From the NCBI RefSeq assembly GCF_900110875.1, contig NZ_FOFM01000004.1, forward strand, positions 62,001-126,000: 64,000 bases of DNA. The letters are read 5' to 3'. This document shows positions 1 to 7,529 of this stretch, in pieces; positions within the stretch are counted from its first letter, which is position 1, and the number at the start of each line of letters is the position of its first letter. A program made the translations under genes and the position numbers. The notes beneath the pieces are model-generated. The model was not told where the DNA came from and did no database searches. It worked only from the letters and a program-made list of their open reading frames with translations. Source of the stretch: Pseudovibrio axinellae (GTDB lineage: Bacteria > Pseudomonadota > Alphaproteobacteria > Rhizobiales > Stappiaceae).

Positions 1-1309
1 CAACCAGCTGGATACGCTTGCCTACCCATGTAGCGACGTTGCCAGGCCATGAGTTGCCGTTAGATTTGTATCGCGGGCCATCAGGGCACATGTCTGCGGG
101 TTTATTGCGGTATGGAATTCTCGTGTAATTGTCAGGGAAGCCCATCAGACGCTCACATTCTGTCGGCGTGAGCCGGCGCGCTGCTTGATGCTGGCACACA
201 GCCGCATGACCACCTGCGTTTTGGTGAGATTTATTGTGGCCCATTGACCGCAAAGTAGGATGCGAGCCGTCCTCGATGTATTGAACCTCAGTACCTTTGC
301 AATCAAACGCGATCGGCACTATCGGTGTTCGGCGGCCAGTCCCGTCTTCGCTCGCGTCAAATCCCTCACCTTGAAGAGTGTGGGCGACGTAAGTCTCAAG
401 ATCTGCAGCAAGTGAACTATTTGGCTTGGCTAAGAGAGTATGCGAGACAAATAGGCCACACCCACTATTTATGTGCTGGTTTTCAAGTCCTTGCTTCGTC
501 CCAAAATGAGCGTTCAGCGTTGGCGCGACTTCCGCGCATTCCAGCACCGCACCAGCGAGCTGATTACGAATAGGCCCGTCTTTTGCTCTCGTGTCTAACG
601 TCGGGCTTACTTCTGCAAAGCCACCGCCTTGAGGGCCGAACTCAATGCCTCTGGAAGTTGCTTTCCCCGCTTCTCTGCGCGGCGGAGAATTCCCGAGCAG
701 GCTTTGGGGCTCAGATAATACCGCTGCGGGATATCGCCAGTCTCCAAAATATCCGACAAGGAACACACGGCGTCTACGTTGTGGGACGGCGTGAGGGTAG
801 CCGTCCACTCGGCAGTATTGGGCATCGAGAACCCTGTAACTCCACCCGTACCCGAGTTGCCCCAGCGCACCGAGGAATGATCCGAAATCACTCGTTTCTG
901 TAGCTTCCCATTCTTCCCCTTCTTCCAGATCACCCGGCGGCGCATCTCCTGACCAGGATGACAGGACACCGGGGACGTTCTCCCAAACGACCCATCTAGG
1001 CCGGTATCTATTAACGATTGCAAGGAAGGAGAGAGTGAGGTTTCCCCGTGGGTCAGCAAGCCCCTTACGTAATCCCGCAACTGAAAAGGCTTGGCACGGG
1101 GTACCTCCGCAAACAAGGTCAACTGGTCCAAGGTCAGGCCACTCCTCAAATTTTGTCATGTCGCCCAAGTTAGGCACGTCTGGGTAATGGTGCTTCAACA
1201 CCGCACACGGGAAAGGCTCGATCTCGGAGAATGCTATTGGTTCCCATCCTAAGGGCTTCCACGCCACTGAAGCAGCCTCGATGCCTGAGCACACTGAAAG
1301 AAATCTCAT
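1..1309 (-). CDS. Phage-type DNA (cytosine-5)-methyltransferase, C-terminus cut by window edge
   Basis: Transfers methyl from SAM to C5 of cytosine in DNA, probably protecting phage DNA from host restriction. My translation of the minus strand from the ATG at 1309 stays open to the window edge, at least 435 codons. Visible C5-MTase motifs: I-like SVCSGIEAAS at the N-terminus, IV GGTPCQAFSVAG with the catalytic Cys, VI WENVPGVLSS, VIII QRRRRVFLVG, IX RRLTPTECERLMGFP and X GNSWPGNVATWVGKR. The start has a good ribosome site (TAGGAGGCGGC). It is the last gene seen in the leftward early operon. The open frame in another phase at 607-1149 is its shadow. The true stop is left of the window. Confidence 0.93.
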   Translation of the reverse strand, partial: MRFLSVCSGIEAASVAWKPLGWEPIAFSEIEPFPCAVLKHHYPDVPNLGDMTKFEEWPDLGPVDLVCGGTPCQAFSVAGLRKGLADPRGNLTLSFLAIVNRYRPRWVVWENVPGVLSSWSGDAPPGDLEEGEEWEATETSDFGSFLGALGQLGYGWSYRVLDAQYCRVDGYPHAVPQRRRRVFLVGYFGDWRYPAAVLSEPQSLLGNSPPRREAGKATSRGIEFGPQGGGFAEVSPTLDTRAKDGPIRNQLAGAVLECAEVAPTLNAHFGTKQGLENQHINSGCGLFVSHTLLAKPNSSLAADLETYVAHTLQGEGFDASEDGTGRRTPIVPIAFDCKGTEVQYIEDGSHPTLRSMGHNKSHQNAGGHAAVCQHQAARRLTPTECERLMGFPDNYTRIPYRNKPADMCPDGPRYKSNGNSWPGNVATWVGKRIQLV

Positions 1310-1331
1310 GCCGCCTCCTACAAGTTGGCCT

Positions 1332-1562
1332 TTACTCGACTTCGAAAATTTCAGGCGTGGCGATTGGCTTTCGCAAATCAGCGTCATGCTGGGCGTCTCG
1401 CCGTGCCTCCCCTTCATCTCTTCGCCAAAGTGCATCAGTAACAGGACTCCAGAACGAAAATAGACGAAAGAAACTTGTTCTACGCTCAGCCAAATATCGG
1501 CGCTCGGTGCGGCAAAAATAATCATTACACACCTGAATGTTTCCTGCGCGTATCCTATACAT
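1332..1562 (-). CDS. Small basic/acidic hypothetical phage protein
   Basis: About 76 residues with no recognised family. The ATG at 1562 is preferred over the GTG at 1568 because GAGGTG lies just upstream of it. The C-terminal half is rich in Arg, Asp and Glu (ALWRRDEGEARRDAQHDAD). It lies 22 bp upstream of the C5 methyltransferase and 2 bp after the upstream gene's stop, so it fits a tight leftward operon. The opposite strand and the frame in phase with the methyltransferase are also open here, so its reality rests mainly on spacing. Confidence 0.45.
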   Translation of the reverse strand: MYRIRAGNIQVCNDYFCRTERRYLAERRTSFFRLFSFWSPVTDALWRRDEGEARRDAQHDADLRKPIATPEIFEVE

Positions 1563-1564
1563 TT

Positions 1565-1807
1565 TCACCTCACCGGGGTTGTGGAGCTGTCGCCAGCTTC
1601 TTTGAATTCATTTGTGCCGGTGCCGTTGCATCGACCGCATTTGCTTAATGCGAGATAGAGGTAGTCATCGCGTCCGGTACCTGCGCACTTCTTTGAGGCG
1701 GGTTGCGGCTGTAGGGTTGGGCCGTAGCAAACCGGTGGCAAACCGAACCAGAACACCTGCCACATGCGCATTGTGTTTACTGTGATTATGAGAGGTAGGT
1801 TGGTCAT
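1565..1807 (-). CDS. Small protein with hydrophobic N-terminus and Cys/Gly zinc-ribbon-like motif
   Basis: 80 residues. The ATG at 1807 overlaps the TGA of the upstream gene (ATGA), indicating translational coupling. Residues 1-30 are hydrophobic and include MWQVFWFGLPPVCYG, a possible membrane or export segment. The middle carries CAGTGRDDY...KCGRCNGTGTNEF, resembling the CxGxG/CxxCxGxG repeats of DnaJ-type zinc sites but with only part of the usual cysteines. Function unknown. Part of the leftward early operon. Confidence 0.6.
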   Translation of the reverse strand: MTNLPLIITVNTMRMWQVFWFGLPPVCYGPTLQPQPASKKCAGTGRDDYLYLALSKCGRCNGTGTNEFKEAGDSSTTPVR

Positions 1808-2238
1808 GCCTGCGCCCTCTGTTTGTGGTATGTTTTGATGCCGTCGCGGATGCATTTTTCTGAGAACTGGGTGTGGATTGAGATGGTGGGTACTGACCAG
1901 TTGAGGCGCGTGTTGAGTGTATGAAAGACCTGCATGCGAGCTGTTGCGGCTGCGTGTGTGTTGTTGTTGCCCTGAAAGATCGCATCCAGTGAGGTGTTGT
2001 TGTTGAGCTTGGCTTCAAGGACAATATCTTGAGCCTCAGGTGGCATCTCAAAAAAGACCGCGCATTTTGCCTGTTGCCGCCTTTCGCGATCTGGATCGGG
2101 GAAGGCGCTGGGTAGTCCTTTTGCAGCTGAGTACAGCGCTGCTATGTAGGTTTCTGTTACACCGTAGATTGCCGCGATCCTGCTAAAACTCATGCCTGCA
2201 AGTGCGCGTTTTAAAATGGTCTGGTCAGTTGAATACAT
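1804..2238 (-). CDS. Helix-turn-helix-like phage protein
   Basis: 144 residues. Residues 10-40 (RALAGMSFSRIAAIYGVTETYIAALYSAAKG) have the spacing of a sigma-70 region 4 or resolvase-type helix-turn-helix, suggesting DNA binding. The rest (residues 50-144) is unrecognised and moderately hydrophilic. It ends in a 4-bp ATGA overlap with the next leftward gene. It could be a regulator of the leftward operon or a small terminase-like DNA-binding protein; the position favours an early regulatory role. No target can be deduced. Confidence 0.65.
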   Translation of the reverse strand: MYSTDQTILKRALAGMSFSRIAAIYGVTETYIAALYSAAKGLPSAFPDPDRERRQQAKCAVFFEMPPEAQDIVLEAKLNNNTSLDAIFQGNNNTHAAATARMQVFHTLNTRLNWSVPTISIHTQFSEKCIRDGIKTYHKQRAQA

Positions 2239-2247
2239 GGGTCTCTC

Positions 2248-2469
2248 TCAGTGGCTGGCTGTCTGATCGAAAGCGGTGATTTGAGCGGTGATGAAATCTG
2301 CTGGGATTCCAGAGCGCTTTGCCTCAATCATCTGCCGGTCCAGAGCGGGCATGAGATACAGCAGTGTGGCGGATATGATCGCCAATACTGAGAGTTTTAG
2401 TGCCTCTGAAACGAGGAACAGAGGTACGTTGCAATCATCATCAAATACGTCATTGTCAATGTTATTCAC
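2248..2469 (-). CDS. Small single-pass membrane protein
   Basis: 73 residues from a GTG at 2469 preceded by AGAGGA. The N-terminus is acidic (NNIDNDVFDDD), followed by a transmembrane segment around residues 17-42 (FLVSEALKLSVLAIISATLL), then a short soluble tail. Nine bp upstream of the HTH-like gene, in the same leftward operon. Candidate small phage inner-membrane protein, for instance one acting in superinfection exclusion, but no family is recognised. Confidence 0.6.
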   Translation of the reverse strand: MNNIDNDVFDDDCNVPLFLVSEALKLSVLAIISATLLYLMPALDRQMIEAKRSGIPADFITAQITAFDQTASH

Positions 2470-2520
2470 GGGTCTGTTCCTCTTGCTTGGCGCTAAGGGA
2501 AATACTGACGGGCAGGAGGG

Positions 2521-2802
2521 TTAGTCTGGCTCTGTGCGAAGTTGCTGCAGGAGCTTGGTGAGTGCCAAGTCTGCTTCCTTGAATGTTTCACGCAGAGCAT
2601 TGATGCGGGCGTTGACTGTGCGGCGATCATTGGGTTGTTCATTCAAGGCCAAGCGCAAATCAGAGCGAAAGATGCAAATGTCGTTGTGCGCCTCACCTGT
2701 GCGGGCAAGGGCATGTTCACCCACCTCCTTCACGGTTTTGGCAGTTGTTTGAGCTGGGCGCTGTTCGGTCGCAGGGAATTGAATGACTTTAGCGTTATGC
2801 AT
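2521..2802 (-). CDS. Hypothetical phage early protein
   Basis: 93 residues, ATG at 2802 with GGGAG nine bases upstream. The N-terminus MHNAKVIQFP is followed by a predicted helical region (residues 45-90) with Leu/Arg periodicity (RTVNARINALRETFKEADLALTKLLQQL) that may form a coiled coil. No recognised domain. The first codons contain TTATGCATTG, matching the proposed repressor operator, although here it may be only coding sequence. In the leftward early operon. Confidence 0.6.
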   Translation of the reverse strand: MHNAKVIQFPATEQRPAQTTAKTVKEVGEHALARTGEAHNDICIFRSDLRLALNEQPNDRRTVNARINALRETFKEADLALTKLLQQLRTEPD

Positions 2803-2861
2803 TGAAGTACTCCCTTCTGGAGATAGAGAGACAGAGCAACACCCTCTCTCTCTATTAAGTT

Positions 2862-3089
2862 CTAGGCGGTGGTGTCTTCGTCTTCCTTTGAGAGTGTCTC
2901 GGAGAAGTGGTTCACCAAGATCTCTTCTGCAACGTTTGAGACGATTGCTTTCCCTGCACGCAAAGCGAGAGTTGCTTTATCTGTGTCAGACACCGCTGCG
3001 CTTTTGATCTGGCTGGTCAAGTTGTCGATTCCCGGCTGTAGATCGTCGCGCGTGTCTCGCGCTTTTTTGTCATCAATCTGAGATGTCAT
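2862..3089 (-). CDS. Hypothetical phage early protein
   Basis: 75 residues. The ATG at 3089 is chosen over the GTG at 3098 because GAGGGTG sits about 11 bases before the ATG. Acidic, Ala-rich and predicted mainly helical (SDTDKATLALRAGKAIVSNVAEEILVNH). The upstream gene's stop lies 15 bases inside it, so the two probably couple. No domain or function recognised. Confidence 0.6.
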   Translation of the reverse strand: MTSQIDDKKARDTRDDLQPGIDNLTSQIKSAAVSDTDKATLALRAGKAIVSNVAEEILVNHFSETLSKEDEDTTA

Positions 3090-3333
3090 GTCGTTCACCC
3101 TCTGCGATATATAAATCTGAAACTGCTGCTACTGCTTGCTGAGGTTGGTTGTCGCTATCGATGTAGAGAACGATCACAGCACTAAGGGCTGCATCTCGTT
3201 GCACAATGCCAATATTGCTTTGGCCTAAGTCATCAGGCGGGCTCGCCCGAAAACGGACTAATGAGCCTGCAGGAAATCGAGACATTTTTCTTCGATGTTC
3301 ACGAAGAAGCTTAATTGCTTCAAAGTCGGTCAT
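3073..3333 (-). CDS. Hypothetical first gene of leftward early operon
   Basis: 86 residues from the ATG at 3333; a GTG at 3348 is an alternative and neither has a clear ribosome site. Basic N-terminus (LLREHRRKMSRFPAGSLVRFR) followed by a predicted beta-rich part (IGIVQRDAALSAVIVLYIDSD) reminiscent of small SH3-like folds, but no family is recognised. It is the first gene after the ATGCAT palindrome pair at 3390-3420, so probably the first gene under the leftward early promoter. Confidence 0.6.
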   Translation of the reverse strand: MTDFEAIKLLREHRRKMSRFPAGSLVRFRASPPDDLGQSNIGIVQRDAALSAVIVLYIDSDNQPQQAVAAVSDLYIAEGERHDISD

Positions 3334-3387
3334 GATATTCAAATCCACACTTTAAGTGTAAAAAATATGCGTTGAGTGCGCGTGTTT

Positions 3388-3421
3388 GTCAATGCATAAA
3401 GCATAGTTTTTATGCATAACG
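3388..3421. promoter_or_regulatory. Candidate leftward operator: two ATGCAT-centred palindromes
   Basis: AATGCATAAA at 3391 and TTATGCATAA at 3410 are two near-identical palindromes 20 bp apart, centre to centre. The same core occurs at 5473 and 5498 in the repressor/Cro control region. They sit upstream of the leftward early operon and also upstream of the rightward GNAT-like gene. By analogy with lambdoid oL/oR sites they may bind the CI-like repressor; this is inferred from sequence only. Confidence 0.45.
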
Positions 3422-3544
3422 TCTGAAAATTTAATCTGAGACGCCATTCAAACTATGTTGATAGTTAAATTTAAGGAGTAATTTCGTTAGGTTTTATGTG
3501 GATATCTGCTTCAATTTACTCTTTGGGTCTCTGGAGGTACCAAC

Positions 3545-4225
3545 ATGGTGGCGCGTTTAATGCTCTATCAGGCAGTTGCAAAACTGATATCTGAGTTTGA
3601 GAAAGATGGCTTTGAGATTGTTCAAGGGGATTCGTTTGCCGAAGCTGCAAAAGCTTTGCCCGAGGCTAAGGGTGGCCTTACACCGCATTTTGCATATTCT
3701 CTCAACGCGCAGGGCAAGGAGAATGTTGCTTGGTTGGGGTTGAGGTTAGGTGGTGAGGAGTATTTATGCGGGTTTGCTGCAGTTAGGCTAGAGCCGCTGC
3801 AAGGGTTGGCGTTGTCGGACTTCTTGGCCACCTATTGGCGATTGCGATATGTGGATGTTGATGGCAATCCCGTACAGTTGACGGATTCTCAGCCTGAGAT
3901 CGCGAAGCGTATATCGGGGCAGGTTGGGTACCTGGGCGATCTTTGGATAAGGCCAGACCTTAGGAAGCGAGGTCACGCGCGCAGATTGATGGAGTTCGCG
4001 CAGATTTTGGCCTTTGATCTATGGCGGCTAGATTGGATTTATTGCTGGATGCGCCCTGCTGATTTCTTGAATGGAAATGGAGCGCGTTGGGGGTGGTTAG
4101 TGGGGCAGCCGGATGGCATTCGCTTTGAGGTGCCATCTAGAGACTTTCCAAAGGGGTTGGCGTTTTGTGCAAACCCTTCATACGCTCTTAATCAGTTGAT
4201 TAAGGATATAGTGCGAGATGCTTGA
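3545..4225 (+). CDS. GNAT-like acetyltransferase, reversed inside the early block
   Basis: 226 residues; ribosome site GGAGGTACCAAC before ATG. Residues about 126-150 (GYLGDLWIRPDLRKRGHARR) match GNAT motif A: a beta strand, then the acetyl-CoA pyrophosphate loop R/Q-x-x-G-x-G/A, here RKRGHA. The flanks are not recognised. Substrate unknown. The gene points right while its neighbours on both sides point left, and its last 34 bp overlap convergently with the PAS-like gene, the layout of a moron with its own promoter in 3349-3544. It might modify a host or phage protein or a small molecule. Confidence 0.7.
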   Translation: MVARLMLYQAVAKLISEFEKDGFEIVQGDSFAEAAKALPEAKGGLTPHFAYSLNAQGKENVAWLGLRLGGEEYLCGFAAVRLEPLQGLALSDFLATYWRLRYVDVDGNPVQLTDSQPEIAKRISGQVGYLGDLWIRPDLRKRGHARRLMEFAQILAFDLWRLDWIYCWMRPADFLNGNGARWGWLVGQPDGIRFEVPSRDFPKGLAFCANPSYALNQLIKDIVRDA

Positions 4226-4683
4226 TCAGGTAATTCTTTCGTGAAAACTATAAGCTGCGAAATACCCGCTCGTGAATGTACGGGCAGGATTAACCGGCAA
4301 TACTCGCGATAGTTTTCGTCGGAAATGTTGGCTCCGATCAGGTCAAAAATTGGCCTGTTAGACCGGTACGCATTCCAATAACTGCTTGCTACCAGCTGTC
4401 GATATGTGCGTGACATCGCCTTTCTGGCGCTGGTTGGGTGTTGCGCCCATTCCGCCCCGAACACGTGACGCGCGAAGCTGTCATTGCCTATCATTATAAT
4501 GTCAGGGCTGTCGCTGGGGGTGGCTGGTGGCGCCATGAGTAACACTTTGCGTGCGTGATCAATGAAGTCAGGTGAGAGGTGCCCATTGGATTTATTCCAA
4601 ATGTGCAAAAGTTGTGCACCTGTTGTGCTTAACTCTTCGAGTATGAGTGCGGTGGCTGGTCGCCTCTCTGTATACTCAAGCAA
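4192..4683 (-). CDS. PAS-like sensory domain protein
   Basis: 163 residues from a TTG at 4683 with a strong ribosome site (AGGAGCAGGAAG). The second half reads like a PAS fold: IIMIGNDSFARHVFG, then a helix with YRQLVASSYWNAYRSNRPIFDLI and the strand EYCRLILPVHS, similar to the alphaproteobacterial PAS_5 type. No output domain is attached. Last gene of the CI-like repressor transcript, overlapping the upstream gene by 8 bp and the GNAT-like gene convergently by 34 bp. A role in sensing host state for lysogeny is speculative. Confidence 0.55.
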   Translation of the reverse strand: MLEYTERRPATALILEELSTTGAQLLHIWNKSNGHLSPDFIDHARKVLLMAPPATPSDSPDIIMIGNDSFARHVFGAEWAQHPTSARKAMSRTYRQLVASSYWNAYRSNRPIFDLIGANISDENYREYCRLILPVHSRAGISQLIVFTKELPDQASRTISLIN

Positions 4684-4930
4684 CTTCCTGCTCCTGTTTT
4701 TGTTGTGTGTAGGCCAGAACCAGTGCGGGGCGAAATGCGTTGATTACTTCTTTCTGCCGCTTTTCGCTTAGTAAGTCGATATAAGGGCAGTCGTAAAGAT
4801 TAACACACATCATCTTAAGCGGTGTGATTAGATCGTATTTCTCGGCGGTCTTAAGTAGGTCCAAAACCTCCTCTTTGTGTGAGAAGGTTGGACGATGCCA
4901 GATCAGTGATAGTGCGCTTTTGTTATCCAT
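4676..4930 (-). CDS. Hypothetical protein in repressor operon
   Basis: 84 residues from the ATG at 4930 (GAGAG about 9 bases upstream); a start at 4966 is possible. Predicted helical: HKEEVLDLLKTAEKYDLITP, then ALVLAYTQQKQEQEV at the C-terminus. No recognised family. It lies 74 bp after the CI-like gene and overlaps the PAS-like gene by 8 bp, so the three are probably transcribed together from the lysogenic promoter. Confidence 0.6.
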   Translation of the reverse strand: MDNKSALSLIWHRPTFSHKEEVLDLLKTAEKYDLITPLKMMCVNLYDCPYIDLLSEKRQKEVINAFRPALVLAYTQQKQEQEVA

Positions 4931-5004
4931 ATGGTCTCTCATTAAGTACTTATGGCTGGAGCGCATAGATAAACTTTACGACAGTATCCATAAGTTAGAA
5001 AATA

Positions 5005-5448
5005 TCACTTATCAGTTTTTTTATTCTTCGCTGCATTATAAATATTCTCAACTATAATAGATAAATCTCTAATGCTACCCCTGCCATCAAGAATCTGCTC
5101 TTCAAGTCTTATTCCTTCTTCAAAAGACTTTAAGAATAACTCTAAGTCAAGCTTATCAGTTTGAGGTCTGTCAGAGTTGCTCGCCATTTCACCTAGCAGG
5201 TTGTGTGTTAGGTCGTCAGCGACTGGTTTTATATCTTCGCGTGGTTGGCCTTCTCCATACAAAAGGAACTGGGGAGATGTTTTGAGCCGGCGGGCATAGT
5301 GAGCTGCCTCTTCATGACCGAATGCCCTAGAGCCATTTTCGTGGCTTGAGTAGGTGCTAACGTTGACGCCAAGAGACTTGGCGGCGGCTGTAGCTGTTTT
5401 AAAGCCTGCATTGAAGCGGGCTGTTCTTAGTCTTTCGTGCGGTTCCAT
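5005..5448 (-). CDS. CI-like XRE-family repressor without peptidase domain
   Basis: 147 residues; ATG at 5448 chosen because GGAG lies about 7 bases upstream. Residues 3-60 form an XRE/Cro-CI helix-turn-helix (RLRTARFNAGFKTATAAAKS, then GVNVSTYSSHENGSRAFGHE) with the extended LKTSPQFLLYGEG end typical of phage repressors. The remaining ~80 residues lack the S24/LexA Ser-Lys autocleavage motifs, so induction by RecA-stimulated self-cleavage is not expected. Divergent from the Cro-like gene. Likely operators are the ATGCAT palindromes at 5473, 5498, 3391 and 3410. Confidence 0.85.
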   Translation of the reverse strand: MEPHERLRTARFNAGFKTATAAAKSLGVNVSTYSSHENGSRAFGHEEAAHYARRLKTSPQFLLYGEGQPREDIKPVADDLTHNLLGEMASNSDRPQTDKLDLELFLKSFEEGIRLEEQILDGRGSIRDLSIIVENIYNAAKNKKTDK

Positions 5449-5559
5449 GGCTCCACAGTGCCAATCAGTTTTATGCATTAGGTGTTGACTTTGGGTTATG
5501 CATCTGGCATTGAAAATACACGTGTCGAGTAATTTTAATACCCACGGGATTTTGTAGCG
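5449..5559. promoter_or_regulatory. Divergent CI/Cro control region with two palindromic operators
   Basis: 111-bp divergent intergenic region. TTATGCATTA (5471) and TTATGCATCT (5496) are ATGCAT-centred sites 25 bp apart, matching the pair near 3400. A possible rightward -35 TTGACT lies at 5485-5490, between the two sites. This is the expected position of the lysis/lysogeny switch. Exact promoters cannot be fixed by eye. Confidence 0.5.
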
Positions 5560-5769
5560 ATGCTAGAGCCTACCGAAATTCGAATGAAAGCTAAGCTTAC
5601 TCAATTTGAGATGGCGTGTGCGCTTGGATGCTCTCAAAGTTGCGTCTCTCGCGTTGAACGGGATGGTTTTTCTAAGAAAACTGCCGTTCTTGAAAGATCA
5701 TATCAGCTTTTCATGTTGGAGCAACAGCAAGTGATCGGTGATGTAAACCTCCCTGTTGCCAAGAGTTGA
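5560..5769 (+). CDS. Cro-like small helix-turn-helix protein
   Basis: 69 residues. Residues 12-40 (KLTQFEMACALGCSQSCVSR) form a compact XRE helix-turn-helix with a short C-terminal helix and no other domain, the size of lambda Cro. First rightward gene opposite the CI-like repressor. The ribosome site is weak. It probably competes for the ATGCAT operators and commits the phage to lytic growth; inferred from position and fold. Confidence 0.75.
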   Translation: MLEPTEIRMKAKLTQFEMACALGCSQSCVSRVERDGFSKKTAVLERSYQLFMLEQQQVIGDVNLPVAKS

Positions 5770-5974
5770 TTGGAAGAAGGCGGCGGTATTGAGAGGTGTT
5801 TCCCTCATTACCGCCCACCTTGTCACGCAACGCATTTATTTGGGGGAGGTGGTGTGGTGCTCAAATCTGATGTATATTGTATAACTTTTGCGCGTTACGC
5901 GGTGAGAAACCGCTGCATGACCTTTCCTCATAATCAGTTGGCAGAGCAAAGCCCTGCCAGCAAACCAAAGATGC

Positions 5975-6235
5975 TTAAGCTAGTTCGTCCTCATGCTCTT
6001 GCATCATTTTCAGTCTTTGAAGACGTTTCTCATATATTTTCATGCGGATCTCGCGGACAGGCTGAATTTCGGTGGTGGCGGCAATGTCTCGGTTCTGTTC
6101 GAGGCCTTCTACGATCAAATTTTGCTGTTGTTTGCTTAGCATTGCGAAGATGGCAGAGGTTATCTCAGCATTCGTACTGTCTTCGAGCGTTAGTTCCAGT
6201 AATTGCATCTCATCAAACTCATTTTTCTTACTCAT
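5975..6235 (-). CDS. Small acidic helical hypothetical protein, opposite the rightward operon
   Basis: 86 residues from the ATG at 6235 with AAAGGAAC about 12 bases upstream. Composition is protein-like: charged, Gln/Glu/Met-rich and helical (FDEMQLLELTLEDSTNAEIT ... IRMKIYEKRLQRLKMMQEHE), while the rightward frame through 5770-6390 is Cys/Arg/Ser-rich and looks like a shadow. Leftward-oriented between the Cro-like gene and the methyltransferase. Function unknown. Confidence 0.55.
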   Translation of the reverse strand: MSKKNEFDEMQLLELTLEDSTNAEITSAIFAMLSKQQQNLIVEGLEQNRDIAATTEIQPVREIRMKIYEKRLQRLKMMQEHEDELA

Positions 6236-6386
6236 GCTGGCTGTTCCTTTCCAAAGCTGGCCAGTGTGTGCTGGAGGCTTTGCCATGTTGGCGCATTGAG
6301 CAGGGCCTCCGACTTTTTCGCAGAACTGATTTCAGCACAGCGCCCTCGGCATGGCTATCAACGAAAATCGCGGGGAGGGTTGCTGC

Positions 6387-7529
6387 ATGACCTCTCCTGA
6401 CGTTCTCTCTATTTCTGATTTACCCTGCGAAATTCGGTTGGGTGATGTGCTCGACCGTTTGCGTGAAATGCCTGACAACTCAGTTGATTGCGTGGTGACC
6501 TCTCCGCCTTATTGGGGTCTTCGCGATTATGGTGTTGACGGGCAATTGGGGCTTGAGCCAACGCTCAAAGAACATCTCGACAAGATGGTTGAGGTGTTTG
6601 AAGAGGTGAGGCGTGTTCTTAAACCTGACGGCACTTGCTGGATTAACTATGGCGATTGTTATGCGACGACTCCTGCGGGGCATAAGGCGGATAATGACGG
6701 GCGTATTCGAACCAAAGGTGATGACCGTACTTTTACGCAAAAGCCATTTTCAACCATCCAAGGAAACTTGAAACCCAAAGACCTTTGCATGGTACCGAAC
6801 CGGTTTGCAATTGCGTTGCAAGATGCTGGTTGGTGGGTTCGTGGTGAGATTATTTGGGCAAAGCCTAACCCTATGCCGGAGAGCGTTCGAGATAGGCCTG
6901 CGGTTGCTCATGAGAAGATCTGGCTTCTGACTAAGTCGCCTCGCTACTTTTACGACAAGGAAGCGGTGCGCCAAGGGCGGGTTGGTGATGAAGATGCGGA
7001 TGGTTTTCGAGGTGGTTGTTACACTCGCAGCAAGGCGGGGAAACGCAAGGCTATAGGAAACAAGCGTGTATCGGATAAACAGCGTGGTCACAGCAAGCGG
7101 CACGCCGGGTTTGATACTCGTTGGGACCAAATGACAAAAGAAGACCAGCAAGCCAATGGCCGGAACCTTCGCAACTATGAGCCTGCTCCGCTTGAAGTTT
7201 GGAATGTGGCAACGCGACCATTCCCCGGCGCTCATTTTGCAACCTTTCCACCAGAACTAGCGCAACGCTGCATTGAAGCGGGATGTCCGCGAGGTGGTGT
7301 TGTCCTGGACCCGTTTGGCGGCGCTGGCACGACTGGCTTAGTCGCGTTGCGCCATGGCAGGCGGGCGATCCTGATTGAACTCAATCCAGCGTATGCAGCG
7401 ATTGCGCAAGAGCGCATTGAGAAGGACTGGATGGGGCCAGCGGAATTAAAATCTCATGGAGCCGCTGCAGACGATGGTCTGGGCCCTTTGTTTTCCCAGC
7501 TTGAGCCAATGGAGGTTTGCAATGCGTGA
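6387..7529 (+). CDS. Site-specific DNA methyltransferase (beta class, TSPPYW type)
   Basis: 380 residues from the ATG at 6387, chosen for GGGGAGGG upstream; the in-frame ATG at 6351 lacks one. Transfers methyl from SAM to an exocyclic amino group (N4-cytosine or N6-adenine). Motif IV DCVVTSPPYWGLRDYG is near the N-terminus and motif I DPFGGAGTTGLVAL with IELNPAY near the C-terminus, the order of beta-class amino-MTases. The target base and recognition site cannot be told from sequence. First large rightward early gene; overlaps the next by 8 bp. Probably protects phage DNA. Confidence 0.92.
   Translation: MTSPDVLSISDLPCEIRLGDVLDRLREMPDNSVDCVVTSPPYWGLRDYGVDGQLGLEPTLKEHLDKMVEVFEEVRRVLKPDGTCWINYGDCYATTPAGHKADNDGRIRTKGDDRTFTQKPFSTIQGNLKPKDLCMVPNRFAIALQDAGWWVRGEIIWAKPNPMPESVRDRPAVAHEKIWLLTKSPRYFYDKEAVRQGRVGDEDADGFRGGCYTRSKAGKRKAIGNKRVSDKQRGHSKRHAGFDTRWDQMTKEDQQANGRNLRNYEPAPLEVWNVATRPFPGAHFATFPPELAQRCIEAGCPRGGVVLDPFGGAGTTGLVALRHGRRAILIELNPAYAAIAQERIEKDWMGPAELKSHGAAADDGLGPLFSQLEPMEVCNA

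Noticed and set aside
607-1149. Leftward 180-codon open frame
   Set aside because: It is a different phase inside the C5 methyltransferase, whose conserved motifs occupy the true frame.
5770-6390. Rightward 206-codon open frame
   Set aside because: Cys/Arg/Ser-rich with no ribosome site; it overlaps a better leftward gene (5975-6235) and the methyltransferase start.
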